This document shows positions 44,651-55,500 of a stretch of DNA of 64,000 bases, piece after piece. The notes under the pieces were generated by a model, which saw only the letters and a list, made by a program, of their open reading frames with translations, had not been told where the DNA came from and ran no database searches. Source of the DNA: Bryobacterales bacterium (GTDB taxonomy: Bacteria > Acidobacteriota > Terriglobia > Bryobacterales > Bryobacteraceae); the NCBI GenBank assembly GCA_020854055.1, contig JADZGD010000129.1, positions 1-64,000 on the forward strand, in the 5' to 3' direction. Within the stretch, counting starts at the first letter, position 1. The number at the start of each line of letters is the position of its first letter. The position numbers and the translations under genes were made by a program.

Positions 44651-45091
44651 ATGCCGCGTCTTTTCACATTGCCCGAAGCCGAATCGCTGCTGCCCCGGAT
44701 CGAGGCGGCGCTGCGCGCGGCGGTGGAACATAAGCCACTGCTACAGGCCGCCGAAGCCGGGTTCCAGGCCTATGTCCGCCGGATCAACATGAGTGGCGGA
44801 TCACTGGTTAACCTCGGTCGGGTGTCCGAATTGCAATCCCAGCGGCAGGCGGTGGCCAAGGAACTGAAGGCAGCGCTTCACAAACTGGAGCAGCTCGGAG
44901 TCGAGGTAAAGGACCTGGATATGGGGCTGGTCGACTTCCCCACCCAATATCGCGGCAACACGGTCTATCTGTGCTGGAAGCTGGGGGAGCAGCGGATCGG
45001 CTACTGGCACTCGACGGACGAGGGCTTTGCCGGCCGGCGGCCGATTGACGACGAGTTCCGGACCAACCACCGCGGCAATCCCCCGGAATGA
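44651..45091 (+). CDS. DUF2203-family protein
   Basis: A 146-aa soluble protein. The opening FTLPEAESLLPRIEAALR and the core VKDLDMGLVDFPTQYRGNTVYLCWKLGE are the DUF2203 pattern, as are GYWHSTDEGFAGRRPI near the C-terminus. The function of the family is not established. An in-frame ATG at 44618 exists, but the start at 44651 aligns with the conserved MPRLFTLPEAE. It is located 83 bp after pheT on the same strand. Confidence 0.82.
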   Translation: MPRLFTLPEAESLLPRIEAALRAAVEHKPLLQAAEAGFQAYVRRINMSGGSLVNLGRVSELQSQRQAVAKELKAALHKLEQLGVEVKDLDMGLVDFPTQYRGNTVYLCWKLGEQRIGYWHSTDEGFAGRRPIDDEFRTNHRGNPPE

Positions 45092-45199
45092 GGCGTCCCC
45101 CCATAGTTTCCCCATCCGCTTTAAGGTGAATACCCGCTGGTTGGATCGCCGAAACCGGCCGAAGGATAGCTGAGGCCGGGGTGCGGCCGTTTGAAGACC

Positions 45200-47620
45200 A
45201 TGCGAAACGCAGCAAACGCGATCCTGTTCCTACTATTGGCCGCCGTGGCGGCGCGGAGCCAATCCACCAGCCAGTTCACGGTCTACACGGACGTGGCGGG
45301 AGCGACCTTCCGGGTAGATGGGCAACCCTATACATCGCAGACGGTCTTCCTCTGGCCGGCGGGCAGCAAGCACACCCTGGTGCTGGATGCCATCTCTTAC
45401 GACAACGATCGCGGCCGGCAATATTCGTGCACCAGTTGGAGTGACAGCAGCGGGCTGCTGATGTCGGGAGGCGGCCTGACCCAGGTGGTGACGGCGGACC
45501 CGAACATCACGTCCTTCAAGGGGACATGCACGGTTTCCGGATTCCGGGTGGACCTGTTCTTCAATGGAGATGCGGTTTCGCCTTCGGCAGCTTCCACTGC
45601 CTGCGGCGGCGCGGCAAGTACAGACCCCGTGCTGCCAGGGCCGGGGATCGTTCAGGTATCGAGTCCGGGGATGAGCGGGTGTTTCGGACAAAGCACGTCG
45701 TTCTATACAAGCGGCCGGATGACGTTAAACGCGACTCCCTACTCGGGCTGGGTGTTTACCGGGTGGTCGCCGTCGGGAGCCAGCGCGACGGCTTACATGA
45801 CGACTTTTAACGTGACCGGGCCGTTCCAACTATCGGCGCGATTCGAGATGGCCCGGCGCGCGCGCTTCCGCACCAACCCGCCCGGACTGGAAGTGGCGAT
45901 CGACCACAACATTGTGACCACCGCCGCCGAGACCATCTGCGCGGATTCCGACAGACTGCCGCAAGGGCCGATCCCGGGCGTGAATATTCCCGGTTCCTAC
46001 GGCCCGCTGTGCAAAGGCGACTTCGATTTCGCCCTGGGCTCCAGCCATACGCTGGGCGCGCCCTCGCCGCAGACGGTGGCCGGCGCAAGCTGGATCTTCG
46101 ATTCCTGGCAGGATGGCAGCGGGCAAAATGCCGTTTACACCGTGCCGTTAGGGTTGGGGGTGGACAGCTTCACGGCTCGTTTTGTTCCTGGCGTGCGGGT
46201 GGTGATGACGACGAAGCCGTTCGGGCTGAAGATCGGCGTCGATGGGCGGACGAGCTGGCCCAACTACAGTTTTGTGTGGGCCGAGGGTTCCAAACATACG
46301 CTGGCCGCGCCCGCCGAACAGGCCGATTCCAATGGCCGGCGGTACGCATTCACCGGCTGGTCGATGGGCGGTGAAGCGACCCAGGAGTACACGGTGCCGG
46401 CGGAGCAGATCGGAATCCTGGTGGCCAACTACGAGTTGCTGGGGCGGGTAAAGATCGCCAGTTCCCCCTCCGGGATCAACGTACAGGTGGACGATGAAAC
46501 CTGCACCACACCCTGCACGCTCGATCGCGCCGTGGGCACCACGGTGAAGGTTACCGCTCCATCGAGTGTGATGCTGGCCGAAGGGACGCGGGCCGATTTC
46601 AGCGGCTGGAACGACGCCGGCACGCAGACGCGGACCTACACCTTCACCACCGGCAGCGACTACATCGGAGCCATTTACCAGACCTATTACCAGCTTTCGC
46701 TCAGTTCCGATCCCGGACAGGCCGCCATCTTCCAATGTTCACCGGAAAGCCCCGACAACTTCTATCCGAGCAACAGCCAGGTGGCGCTGAGCGTGAAGGC
46801 GAACCCCGGCTTCAAGTTTCTCCGCTGGACGGGCGACATAATGAACAGCCTGGGCGGCGCTACGCTGGTGGCCATGAGCGGGCCGCGCTCGGCGCGGGCG
46901 TTGTTCGAAAAAGTTCCTTACATCGCGCCGAACGGGGTTGTCAACGCGGCGGGTGTGACGCCGGACGAAGTGGTTGCGCCCGGTTCGTTGATTGCGATCA
47001 CCGGCGCCAGCCTGGTGGACCAGCCGGTAGTGGGTCCGCCGAATCCACTGGCGCAGACGCTGGCCGGAATCTACGTGATGATGGAGGATCGCATTTTGCC
47101 GCTGGTTTCGATCGAGCCGGACAAGATTACCGCGCTATTGCCATCCGACGTGAAGCCCGGTGACCATACGCTAAAGGTAATTATGCCGGTTCAACCCACG
47201 GCGGCGACAGATTTCACCGTAGCCGCCAATGCTCCCGGCCTGTTCGAGAGCCACGATGAGGACGGCAATACGTTCGCGGCGGCGATCCACGAAGACGGGA
47301 CACCGATTACACCGGCATCGCCGGCAAAGCGTGATGAACTCATCACGCTGTTCGGAACCGGCTTCGGCCCTTACGAACGGAGGCTGGTGGACGGCTTTGC
47401 GGTACCAAAAACGGCCCATATTTCGCTCACCGACAACGTCACGTTGTGGTTGGGTGAGGGTTCGACCGCACCGGTATGGACCGGCGCCGCTCCCGGCATG
47501 GTGGGCATCACCGAAACGCAGTTTCGTTTGACCAGCGACCTTCCGCCGGCAACGGCGGTGAAGATCAAGGCGACGGTCAACGAACGCGACAGCAATACGG
47601 TCGAGTTGCCGGTGGAATAG
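45200..47620 (+). CDS. Exported protein with InlB/Big-like repeats and Solibacter-type C-terminal domain
   Basis: An 806-aa secreted protein. After the signal peptide (MRNAANAILFLLLAAVAARS) come successive beta-rich repeats of about 70-120 residues with FTGWS / DSWQDGS / FSGWND / FLRWTGD turns, resembling InlB B-repeat or 'bacterial repeat' modules, with PEGA-like stretches such as PSGINVQVDDETC. The last 220 residues (about 575-806) begin NGVVNAAGVTPDEVVAPGSL and contain ITGASLV, ALLPSDVKPG, PGLFESHDEDG and LFGTGFGP, which match the 'Solibacter uncharacterised C-terminal domain'. Surface location and adhesion or glycan binding are inferred. RBS GAAG precedes ATG 45200. Confidence 0.85.
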   Translation: MRNAANAILFLLLAAVAARSQSTSQFTVYTDVAGATFRVDGQPYTSQTVFLWPAGSKHTLVLDAISYDNDRGRQYSCTSWSDSSGLLMSGGGLTQVVTADPNITSFKGTCTVSGFRVDLFFNGDAVSPSAASTACGGAASTDPVLPGPGIVQVSSPGMSGCFGQSTSFYTSGRMTLNATPYSGWVFTGWSPSGASATAYMTTFNVTGPFQLSARFEMARRARFRTNPPGLEVAIDHNIVTTAAETICADSDRLPQGPIPGVNIPGSYGPLCKGDFDFALGSSHTLGAPSPQTVAGASWIFDSWQDGSGQNAVYTVPLGLGVDSFTARFVPGVRVVMTTKPFGLKIGVDGRTSWPNYSFVWAEGSKHTLAAPAEQADSNGRRYAFTGWSMGGEATQEYTVPAEQIGILVANYELLGRVKIASSPSGINVQVDDETCTTPCTLDRAVGTTVKVTAPSSVMLAEGTRADFSGWNDAGTQTRTYTFTTGSDYIGAIYQTYYQLSLSSDPGQAAIFQCSPESPDNFYPSNSQVALSVKANPGFKFLRWTGDIMNSLGGATLVAMSGPRSARALFEKVPYIAPNGVVNAAGVTPDEVVAPGSLIAITGASLVDQPVVGPPNPLAQTLAGIYVMMEDRILPLVSIEPDKITALLPSDVKPGDHTLKVIMPVQPTAATDFTVAANAPGLFESHDEDGNTFAAAIHEDGTPITPASPAKRDELITLFGTGFGPYERRLVDGFAVPKTAHISLTDNVTLWLGEGSTAPVWTGAAPGMVGITETQFRLTSDLPPATAVKIKATVNERDSNTVELPVE

Positions 47621-47650
47621 GCGGGGGAACTCCAGCGGTTGGTTGGCGGC

Positions 47651-47656
47651 TATACT
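47651..47656 (+). promoter_or_regulatory. -10 box TATACT
   Basis: TATACT lies 14 bases before the ATG at 47671, implying a leader of about 7 nt, too short for a normal ribosome site. No clear -35. Confidence 0.4.
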
Positions 47657-47670
47657 GAAAACAAGCTGCA

Positions 47671-48222
47671 ATGCGTTATTTTCTCCGCCGCCGTTTTCCC
47701 GGCTACGCGCGCGTTCTCATCGTCGAAAGCGGACCGCGGCAGGTACTGGAGCGCTTTCTGCCCGGATTCCTGGAAAGGAACCGCGAGGAGATCGAGACGC
47801 TGGACCTGGTGACGTGTTTCAGCGAACAGCCCGCGGCACTACCAGCAGGCAGCGCACGCGTTTACCGGACCGGTGAATATGGCGGCGCAGACGGCCGCGA
47901 GCGGCTGATTCAGGCTCTGAAAGCGAACCGATACGCGACGCTGGTGGTGCTGTGCGCCGACAGCCCGATCCTGGCCAAGTGGAAAGCCTACCTGGCCTGG
48001 AAACTACCCGCGGCGGTACTGATTGTCAACGAGAACGGCGACTACTTCCACCTGAACCGCGCCCACTGGTCAACCATCGTGGAGTTCGCGTTGACGCGAT
48101 CCGGACTCCAGGGCGCTTCGGCTGCGCCGACACTGGCACGGGTGGCGGCCTTTCCGTTCACGTTCGTTTACCTGCTGTTGTCGGCCATGGCGGTTCATCT
48201 ACGAAGGAGGGTCCGAGCATGA
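47671..48222 (+). CDS. Hypothetical protein with C-terminal membrane helix
   Basis: A 183-aa protein I do not recognise. The N-terminal part looks alpha/beta: VLIVESGPRQVLERFLPGFL, a strand TLDLVTCFSE, and NRYATLVVLCADSPILAKWKAYLAW, which is reminiscent of Rossmann-like glycosyltransferase or methyltransferase folds without identifiable motifs. A single hydrophobic helix (FPFTFVYLLLSAMAVHL) lies near the C-terminus and would anchor it to the membrane. Its stop overlaps the start of the quinone oxidoreductase gene (ATGA), indicating translational coupling. Function unknown. Confidence 0.7.
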   Translation: MRYFLRRRFPGYARVLIVESGPRQVLERFLPGFLERNREEIETLDLVTCFSEQPAALPAGSARVYRTGEYGGADGRERLIQALKANRYATLVVLCADSPILAKWKAYLAWKLPAAVLIVNENGDYFHLNRAHWSTIVEFALTRSGLQGASAAPTLARVAAFPFTFVYLLLSAMAVHLRRRVRA

Positions 48223-49199
48223 AGGCGGTGGTTGCGACGGGGCCGGGAGGATTGGAAGTGCTTAGAACGGTCACCATGCCTGACCCGGCACCGGCGGCGG
48301 GGGAGGCCGTGGTGCGGCTGTCGGCCATCGGTGTCAATTTCATCGACATCTACTTCCGCACCGGATTATACAAAGCTCCGGCGCCGGTGCTACTGGGCCA
48401 CGAAGGCGCAGGCACGGTAGAAGCGGTAGGTAAAGGTGTCACCACGGTCAAGCCGGGAGACAGGGTGGCCTATGCCGGCATACGCGGCTCTTATGCCGAG
48501 TTGCATTCGGTTCCGGCGTCTCAATTAGTGCCGCTTCCCGATTCCGTTCGCTTCGAGCAGGGGGCGGCGGTGATGTTACAGGGAATGACCGCGCATTACC
48601 TGACGTATTCCACTTACCCGCTGAAACCGGGCGACACCGCGCTGGTGCATGCCGCCGCCGGAGGAGTGGGGTTGCTGCTGATCCAGATAGCAAAAAAGCG
48701 GGGAGCGATTGTTATCGGAACAACGTCAACAGAGGAAAAGGCCAAATTGGCGATGGAGGCCGGCGCGGATCACGTGATTCTGTACGACCGCACCGATTTT
48801 CAGGCGGAGACACGGCGGTTGACGGGCGGACGGGGCGTGAACGTCGTCTACGACTCGGTTGGCAAGGCCACCTTTGCCAAGAGCCTGGACAGCCTGGCAA
48901 CGCTGGGGATGATGGTGAGCTATGGCAATGCCAGCGGCCCGGCTCCGGCGATAGAACCGCTGACGTTGAGCCAGAAAGGCTCGTTGTTTCTGACCCGCCC
49001 GGTGATGGGGCACTATGTTGCCACCCGCGAGAGTCTGCTATGGCGGGCGGGCGACGTGCTGGGCTGGGTGGCGGACGGAAGCCTGAAGCTGCATATCAGC
49101 CACGAATTTCCCCTGGAAGAGGCGGGCAAGGCGCAACAACTGCTCGGCTCCCGGGGATCCACGGGAAAACTGCTGTTGAAAACAGGAGCAATTCAGTAA
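48219..49199 (+). CDS. NADPH:quinone oxidoreductase (zeta-crystallin/Qor type)
   Basis: A 326-aa zinc-free medium-chain dehydrogenase. [16 protein letters not shown] is a typical start; [17 protein letters not shown] and [12 protein letters not shown] are the catalytic-domain landmarks of quinone oxidoreductases, and [21 protein letters not shown] is the NADPH-binding motif. The zinc-binding cysteines of alcohol dehydrogenases are absent, as expected. AAGGAGGG lies seven bases before the ATG at 48219. The gene starts inside the final codons of the preceding membrane-anchored protein. One-electron or two-electron reduction of quinones cannot be decided. Confidence 0.92.
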   Translation: MKAVVATGPGGLEVLRTVTMPDPAPAAGEAVVRLSAIGVNFIDIYFRTGLYKAPAPVLLGHEGAGTVEAVGKGVTTVKPGDRVAYAGIRGSYAELHSVPASQLVPLPDSVRFEQGAAVMLQGMTAHYLTYSTYPLKPGDTALVHAAAGGVGLLLIQIAKKRGAIVIGTTSTEEKAKLAMEAGADHVILYDRTDFQAETRRLTGGRGVNVVYDSVGKATFAKSLDSLATLGMMVSYGNASGPAPAIEPLTLSQKGSLFLTRPVMGHYVATRESLLWRAGDVLGWVADGSLKLHISHEFPLEEAGKAQQLLGSRGSTGKLLLKTGAIQ

Positions 49200-49262
49200 A
49201 CTGCCGTGTCCCGGCGCGCGTCAATCGGAGTAAGCTGTGGGTAGGAAGGTTGTGTAGATCCG

Positions 49263-49994
49263 ATGCGCGACCGATGGGCCGGAAAACTGGCAATTGCCGC
49301 CGCGGTGCTGATCGCCGGAGCAAGTCCGGGAAACCCGTTGTTGGCTCAGCACCGGCAGGGAGGCGTGGTTCGCTCCGGCGGACCGGTTCTACCGCCGCCA
49401 CCGAAACCCTTCGGAAACGGGTACGGAAGCGCGGCCTTTCCAGGCACCGGTGGTCCTCCCGGGGCAGGGATCTACGGCGGTTCCACGGTTCGCCGGCCTC
49501 GCGACGGCGCCGGCGGCAGGCACGATCGCCGGGGCCGGGGAGGAGGAATGGAGCGCGGCGGATCCTATGTTCCGTACCTGTATCCCATGTACTGGGGCGA
49601 CACTTTCTGGAACAACGGATACTATCCGCCCGAGCCGGTAGCCGAACCGGCGCCCGAAGCGGCGGAAACAGCGCCACCCCCCGCCGGACCGGTGATCATC
49701 AACCAGTACTTCAACTCCCCGCCAGTGAATCCCGCCATGCGGGAGTACCACCAGGGCGACCTGCCGCCAGCCACGGCGCAGCCTCAGTCCGACGCCGGCG
49801 GCGCGGAGAACGGACAGCAGGGCTCGGGACTCTACAAACTGGTGTTCAAAGATGGCACGGTGCAGTTGGTTCGCGGTTATTCAATCAGCGGCAACACGAT
49901 CAGCTTCGTGACACCGTATGGTTCGCTGCGCCGGGTAAGCCTGGATCAATTCGACCCGGAAGCCACCGAAAAATTAAACCACCAGGCCAGATGA
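49263..49994 (+). CDS. Secreted Gly/Pro-rich protein, unknown function
   Basis: A 243-aa protein with a signal peptide (cleavage near PLLAQ), followed by a low-complexity Gly/Pro/Arg region (about 30-105, with PPPPKP and GRGGG), a Pro/Glu/Ala segment (about 120-145) and a small C-terminal domain (about 185-240). The C-terminal domain reads YKLVFKDGTVQLVRGYSISG, a beta-hairpin of the kind found in SH3-like or 'DUF' envelope domains. AGGAAGG precedes the ATG. An envelope or stalk-associated role is only inferred from composition. Confidence 0.7.
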   Translation: MRDRWAGKLAIAAAVLIAGASPGNPLLAQHRQGGVVRSGGPVLPPPPKPFGNGYGSAAFPGTGGPPGAGIYGGSTVRRPRDGAGGRHDRRGRGGGMERGGSYVPYLYPMYWGDTFWNNGYYPPEPVAEPAPEAAETAPPPAGPVIINQYFNSPPVNPAMREYHQGDLPPATAQPQSDAGGAENGQQGSGLYKLVFKDGTVQLVRGYSISGNTISFVTPYGSLRRVSLDQFDPEATEKLNHQAR

Positions 49995-50126
49995 CTGCGG
50001 CAGTTACCAAAGATTTTAGAAACGAGTTGGCTGCCAGGTACGCCCTACCTGAAGAGTGACCCGCGCGAAGGACTATCTTTAGAGACGATCACACGATGCC
50101 GGTTCGGCTTCGTATCCTGGAGCTAA

Positions 50127-51431
50127 ATGCACTTTGGTCCGGTTTTCACACTCGCAGTGCTGGGTATTCCCTTGTGTGCACCAGCGGCCAACTGGGGCGC
50201 CGCGAACCAGGCCGAATCCCAACCGGTGTCTTCGATCACCATGGACCAGGCGGTATCGGAGGCGCTCAAGCACAATCTCTCGCTCCTGGCTCAACGCTAC
50301 AGCGTATCGGTGGCCGAAGCGGCCAAGATTACAGCCGGGTTACGTCCGAACCCGGTGCTGTCGTTGAGCGCCGATCATCTGGACCTGCTGGGCACCGGAT
50401 TCAACGAAATCAACGGCGCCGGCCCGCCGGAATATTCGCTGCGCACCGATTTCGTTTTCGAACGGGGCCGCAAGCGGCAGTTCCGGATGGACTTTGCCGA
50501 GGCCAACCGGTTCGAGGTGGAAGCGGAAGTGCTCAACGCCGCCCGGAACGTTGTATTGGACGTGGAGAACGCCTTCATCGACCTGCGGCTGGCGGACGAC
50601 AGCCTGAAACTGGCCGAGGAAAACCATCAAGCGCTTCAGAAGATTGTGGAGTTGAACAGCGTTCGAGTTCGAACCGGCGACCTGCCGGAGGTGGAGTTGC
50701 TGCGGATAGGGGTGGCGGCAGTGCAATCACGCAACCAGGTTTACCAGGCGCGGTTGCGGGTCCGCACGGCTCGCAACCGGCTGATGCTGCTCCTCGGCCG
50801 AGCGAGTGGTGGGGGGACCCTGACGGCGGCCGGCGAGTTGCGGCGCGACGCGGGGCCATCGGCGCTCGACCAGTTGATGACCCAGGCTCTCGAAGCCCGC
50901 CCGGACCTGGAGGCGGCGCGGCGAACCGCAGCCCGGTCGCAGGCCGAGTTGCGGCTGCAGATTGCACAGGGCAAGGTGGATTACACCGTTGGCTCCGAGT
51001 ACCGGCGCCAGGACGGAGTGAACGGCCGGGGCAATACGCTGGGCTTCTTCGTACAGACAAACCTGCCGCTTTTCAACCGGAACCAGGGCGAGATCGAACG
51101 TGTCCGCCGCGAACTGCAGCAGCACGAGGCCCGGCTGAAGCAGGTGCAGGCGGAGATTCGCACCGAGGTTACCGACGCGTTCGACCAGTTTCAGACTTCC
51201 AAGACGTTATTGCACGGAATTGAGACCGACATGCTGAGGCAGGCGCGGGAGGTACGGGAAATCACCGAATATTCGTACCGCCGCGGCGAGGCCAGCCTGA
51301 TCGAGTTCCTGGATGCCCAGCGGGCATTCAACGACACCATGCAAAGTTATAACGAGGCCCGGGCGGAATATGCGCGAAGCCTCTATCTCCTGGATGCAAC
51401 CACGGGACGGACTCCTCAAGACCACCAATGA
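50127..51431 (+). CDS. Outer membrane efflux protein, CzcC/TolC family
   Basis: The outer membrane channel of a tripartite efflux pump (434 aa). Signal peptide, then two OEP repeats (about 40-225 and 245-425): MDQAVSEALKHNLSLLAQRYSV with PNPVLSLSADHL, and later DQLMTQALEARPDLEAARRT, NLPLFNRNQGEIERVRREL and YRRGEASLIEFLDAQRAF, each with long periplasmic coiled-coil helices. The NLPLFNRNQG segment is typical of CzcC-like channels. The stop overlaps the start of the adaptor gene (ATGA). First gene of the metal-efflux operon. Confidence 0.92.
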   Translation: MHFGPVFTLAVLGIPLCAPAANWGAANQAESQPVSSITMDQAVSEALKHNLSLLAQRYSVSVAEAAKITAGLRPNPVLSLSADHLDLLGTGFNEINGAGPPEYSLRTDFVFERGRKRQFRMDFAEANRFEVEAEVLNAARNVVLDVENAFIDLRLADDSLKLAEENHQALQKIVELNSVRVRTGDLPEVELLRIGVAAVQSRNQVYQARLRVRTARNRLMLLLGRASGGGTLTAAGELRRDAGPSALDQLMTQALEARPDLEAARRTAARSQAELRLQIAQGKVDYTVGSEYRRQDGVNGRGNTLGFFVQTNLPLFNRNQGEIERVRRELQQHEARLKQVQAEIRTEVTDAFDQFQTSKTLLHGIETDMLRQAREVREITEYSYRRGEASLIEFLDAQRAFNDTMQSYNEARAEYARSLYLLDATTGRTPQDHQ

Positions 51432-52591
51432 CAAGGACCTGGCCGATGGCGGCCGTATTCGCAGCCATCGCATTGTTTACCGGCTGCCACCGCGCGGCCG
51501 ATGACGCCGCTCACAAGACAGACGATCCGGCGCAACTGGCGCCAAACCAGATTCTGCTTCCCGCCGGTTCCCCGAAGCTGCAGAGCATCCGGGTGGAAGC
51601 GGTGGAAGCGCGCAGCGTGTGCACCGAGGAAGTCACCGCGCCGGGCAAGGTGGAGGCAATTCCGGCGCGGGTGGTGCGGGTGGTGATGCCGGTGGCGGGG
51701 CGTGTGACCAGGGTGATGGCCGGACTGGGCGACTCGGTCAAGCGGGGACAGCCGTTGTTGTCGATCATGAGCCCGGACGTAAGTTCGGCGATCTCGGCCT
51801 ACCGGCAGGCCGAGGCGCGCGTGCGGCAGGCGAAATCGGACGTGACCAAGGCCGAATCCGACCTGGCGCGCAACCGCGACCTCTACGAACACCACGCCCT
51901 GGCCCAGAAAGAGATCGTCAACTCGGAAGCCGCGCTGGCGCAGGCGACATCGGGACTGGAGCAGGCCGAAGCGGCCCGATCGGAGGGGTTGAAGCGGTTG
52001 CAGATTTTCGATCTGACCGCGGATGATTTCAACCAGGAAATCGTAGTGCGGTCGTCATTATCGGGCAAGGTGCTGGAATTGAATGTCGCCCCCGGGGAAT
52101 ATCGCAACGACACTTCAACCCCGCTACTGACGATTGCGGACCTCAGTTTGGTCTACGTCGCCGCCGATGTGCCGGAGGACCAGGTTCGGATGGTCAACCC
52201 CGGCGAACCGGTGGAGGTGAGCCTGACGGCCTGGCCGGCGGAGATCTTTCACGGCCGGGTGGCGCGGATTGCCGACATGGTGGACCCGCAGACAAGAACT
52301 TTGAAGGTGCGCGCGGAACTGCTCAATCCGGGTGAACGGCTGCGCCCTGAGATGTTCGCCCAGGTCCGGCACAAGGAAGCGTACCAGACGCTGCCGGTGG
52401 TGCCGGCCGCGGCGCTGATTCAGGAAGAAAACCAGGCCAGCGTGTGGGTGCAGAAGAAGCCGAATCTGTTTGAGCGCGTGAAGGTGCGCACCGGGCCGCG
52501 CGAGGACGGCCACATCGCCATCCTTTCCGGAGTGAAGGCCGGCGACCGGGTTGTGGTGGACGGCGTCATGCTGCTGGGAGCTGGTTTATGA
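51428..52591 (+). CDS. RND efflux periplasmic adaptor, CzcB type, lipoprotein
   Basis: The membrane-fusion subunit (387 aa) that connects inner and outer membrane parts of the pump. The signal ends in a lipobox FTGC (about 17-20), so it is probably a lipoprotein. Next come the barrel-sandwich half MPVAGRVTRVMAGLGDSVKRG, an alpha-hairpin (about 120-190) and the second half VRSSLSGKVLELNVAPGEY, then beta-barrel segments with VYVAADVPEDQVRMVNPGEPV and the membrane-proximal domain. Four-base overlaps with both neighbours (ATGA at 51428 and 52588) indicate tight translational coupling. Confidence 0.92.
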   Translation: MTRTWPMAAVFAAIALFTGCHRAADDAAHKTDDPAQLAPNQILLPAGSPKLQSIRVEAVEARSVCTEEVTAPGKVEAIPARVVRVVMPVAGRVTRVMAGLGDSVKRGQPLLSIMSPDVSSAISAYRQAEARVRQAKSDVTKAESDLARNRDLYEHHALAQKEIVNSEAALAQATSGLEQAEAARSEGLKRLQIFDLTADDFNQEIVVRSSLSGKVLELNVAPGEYRNDTSTPLLTIADLSLVYVAADVPEDQVRMVNPGEPVEVSLTAWPAEIFHGRVARIADMVDPQTRTLKVRAELLNPGERLRPEMFAQVRHKEAYQTLPVVPAAALIQEENQASVWVQKKPNLFERVKVRTGPREDGHIAILSGVKAGDRVVVDGVMLLGAGL

Positions 52592-55500
52592 TTGCGGCGC
52601 TGCTGCGATACGCTCTGCATCAGCGCTTCATTACGGTGGTACTGGGGCTGGCGCTGATCGGGCTGGGTATCTACTCGTTTTTACAACTGAAGCTGGACGC
52701 CTATCCCGACATCTCCGATACGCAGGTGGTGGTAATCACCACGCTGCCCGGCAACGCGGCCGAGGAGATGGAGGAGCAGGTCACGGTTCCGCTCGAACGG
52801 GCGCTGAACAGCGTACCCCAGGTGATTGGACGGCGGTCAAGAACCATCTACGGCCTATCGGTGATTGAACTGACGTTCGCCTACGGCACGGACGACTATT
52901 TTGCGCGGCAGGTGGTGCTTGAAAAGCTGCGGGATGCGGAGTTGCCGCCGGGAGCCCAACCGTCTCTGGGACCGCTTTCCACGCCGGTCGGAGAGTTGTA
53001 CAGGTATCGCGTCGAAGGGCCCCCGCAGTACGACGAAATCCAGTTGCGGGAACTGGAAGACTGGGTGATTGAGCCGCGCCTGCGGCAGGTGCCGGGCATC
53101 GCCGACATCACGCCATTCGGCGGTAAGGTGAAGCAGTACCAGATCCAGGTGGACCCGCTGGCGTTGGAAAAATACGGTTTGACGATCGACCAGATCGGCC
53201 AGGCGGTAAACGCCAACAACCGCAACGCCGGCGGGGCGATTCTCGATAACGATCAGCAATCGATGGTCGTGCGCGGCGTGGGCCTGCTGCGCTCGACGGC
53301 GGACATCGAAAACATCGTATTGAAGTCGGCCGCCGGCGTGCCGGTCTACATCCGGGATATCGGCAAGGTGATTATCGGCGCGGCGCCGCAGACCGGGATC
53401 TTCGGTGTAGGGGACCGGTCCGGCGGCGTTGAGGGCATCGTGCTGATGAGGCGCGGCGAGAACCCGAGCGAGGTGCTGGATGGCGTGGTAGCGGCGATCG
53501 CCGAACTGAACTCCAAGTTGCCGGGCGGAGTGAAGATCGTGCCCCTTTACGACCGGCGGGAACTGGTCAGCAACACACTCCACACGGTGACGCACACACT
53601 GATGGAGGGCCTGGTGATCGTGGTGGCGGTGCTGTTTCTGTTTCTCGGCAGCGCACGCGCGGCGCTGTTGACTGCGCTGACGATTCCGCTCTCGCTGCTG
53701 TTCGCTTTCATCTGCATGAACTTTTCGGGCGTGCCGGCGAACCTGTTGAGCCTGGGAGCGCTGGACTTCGGAATCATTGTAGACGGCACGCTGGTGATGG
53801 TGGAGCACGTGGTGCATAACCTGTCCCGCAACAGCGAAGGCGAGAAAAGCGTGCTAACCAATATCCGCAACTCCGCGCTGGAGGTGGAACGCCCCATCTT
53901 CTTCTCGCTGCTGATCCTGGTTTCGGCCTATCTGCCGCTGTTCACACTACAGCGCGTGGAGCGGCGGTTGTTTACGCCGATGGCCTTCACGGTCTGCGCG
54001 GCGCTGCTCGGCTCGATGCTGCTGACGCTGACGGTGGTGCCGGTTCTGGCAACCTACGTTTTTCGCAAGGGGGCAAAGACGTGGGAGAATCCCGTGCTGG
54101 CCTGGGTGTACGGCCACTACCGGACCCTGCTTTCCCGGTTGCTTCCCAAAGCCGGATTCGTGGTGGCGGGAGCCACGTTGGTGGTGGCGGGAGCGTTTGC
54201 GCTGGCTACCGGGCTGGGTTCGGAGTTTCTTCCGTCGCTCGACGAAGGAGTGATCTGGGTGCGGGCCAACCTGCCCCCCGGCATATCGCTGGCGAAGTCA
54301 GCCCAAGTGGCGTCCGAGATTCGCCGGCTCATCGCCAAGACTCCCGAAGTGAAGCTGGTGTCATCCCAGACCGGCCGCAACGATTCGGGCACCGACCCCT
54401 ACGGGCCCAACCGCAACGAGATTCTGGTCAGCGTCAAGCCTTACAACCAGTGGCCAAAGGGTACCACGAAGGCCGACGTAGTGGACGAGATCAGCCGGCG
54501 GCTGCGCGCCAGCATTCCGGGGGCAAACTTTGCCTTTACGCAACCGATTCTGGACAACGTGACCGAAGCCGTTACCGGTTCGGCAGCCGACCTGGCGGTG
54601 ATCTTATCGGGACCGGACCTGGCCGAGTTGCGGCGCATTGCCGAAACGGTACTCGAGATGATCCGTAAGGTACCCGGCGCAACCGATCCAGCCATCGAGC
54701 AGGAGGCGGACCAGGCGCAACTTCGCATCCGCATCGACCGGACCAAAGTGGCACGCTACGGGCTCAATGTGCAAGACGTCTCCAATCTGATTGAACTGGC
54801 CATCGGAGGCCGGCCGGTGAGCACACTCTACCAGGGAGAGCGGAAGTTCGACATCACGGCCCGCTACTCGCCGGAATCGCGCGCCGATATCAACGACCTG
54901 CGAAAGATCCTGGTGCATGCTCCCGACGGCGCCCGGGTTCCGCTGGCCGAACTGGCCGATATTCAGGTAATTAGCGGAGCCAGTATCATCGCGCGCCGCG
55001 AAAACCATCGCCAGATCACAGTAAAGACCAATATTCGGGGGCGGGACCAGGGTGGTTTTGTCGAGGATGCCCAGCGGCGCTTCGAGCGCCAGATCAAGCT
55101 GCCGGCAGGTTATACGGTGGAGTGGGGCGGCCAGTTTGAAAACCTGGACCGCGCGAGAAAACGGCTGGCGCTGGTGCTGCCGATGACGATCGCCCTGATC
55201 TTCGCACTGCTGTTTTTTACCTTCGGCTCCCCGGTCTACGCCGGCCTGGTCCTGATGAACGTGCCGTTCTCGCTGGTTGGGGGCATCGCCCTGCTGTGGC
55301 TGAGAGGCATCAATCTCAGCGTTTCAGCGGCCGTCGGCTTCATCAGCCTGTTCGGCGTGGCAGTGATGAGCGGCGTGCTGGTGATCGCCGAAATCAACCG
55401 GCGGCGCAGAGAAGAAAGCCAGCCACTGGAGCAGGCGGTGGTGGAAGGAGCGCTGGCGCAGGTGCGCCCGGTGCTGATGATGGTAATCGTGGCGCTACTC

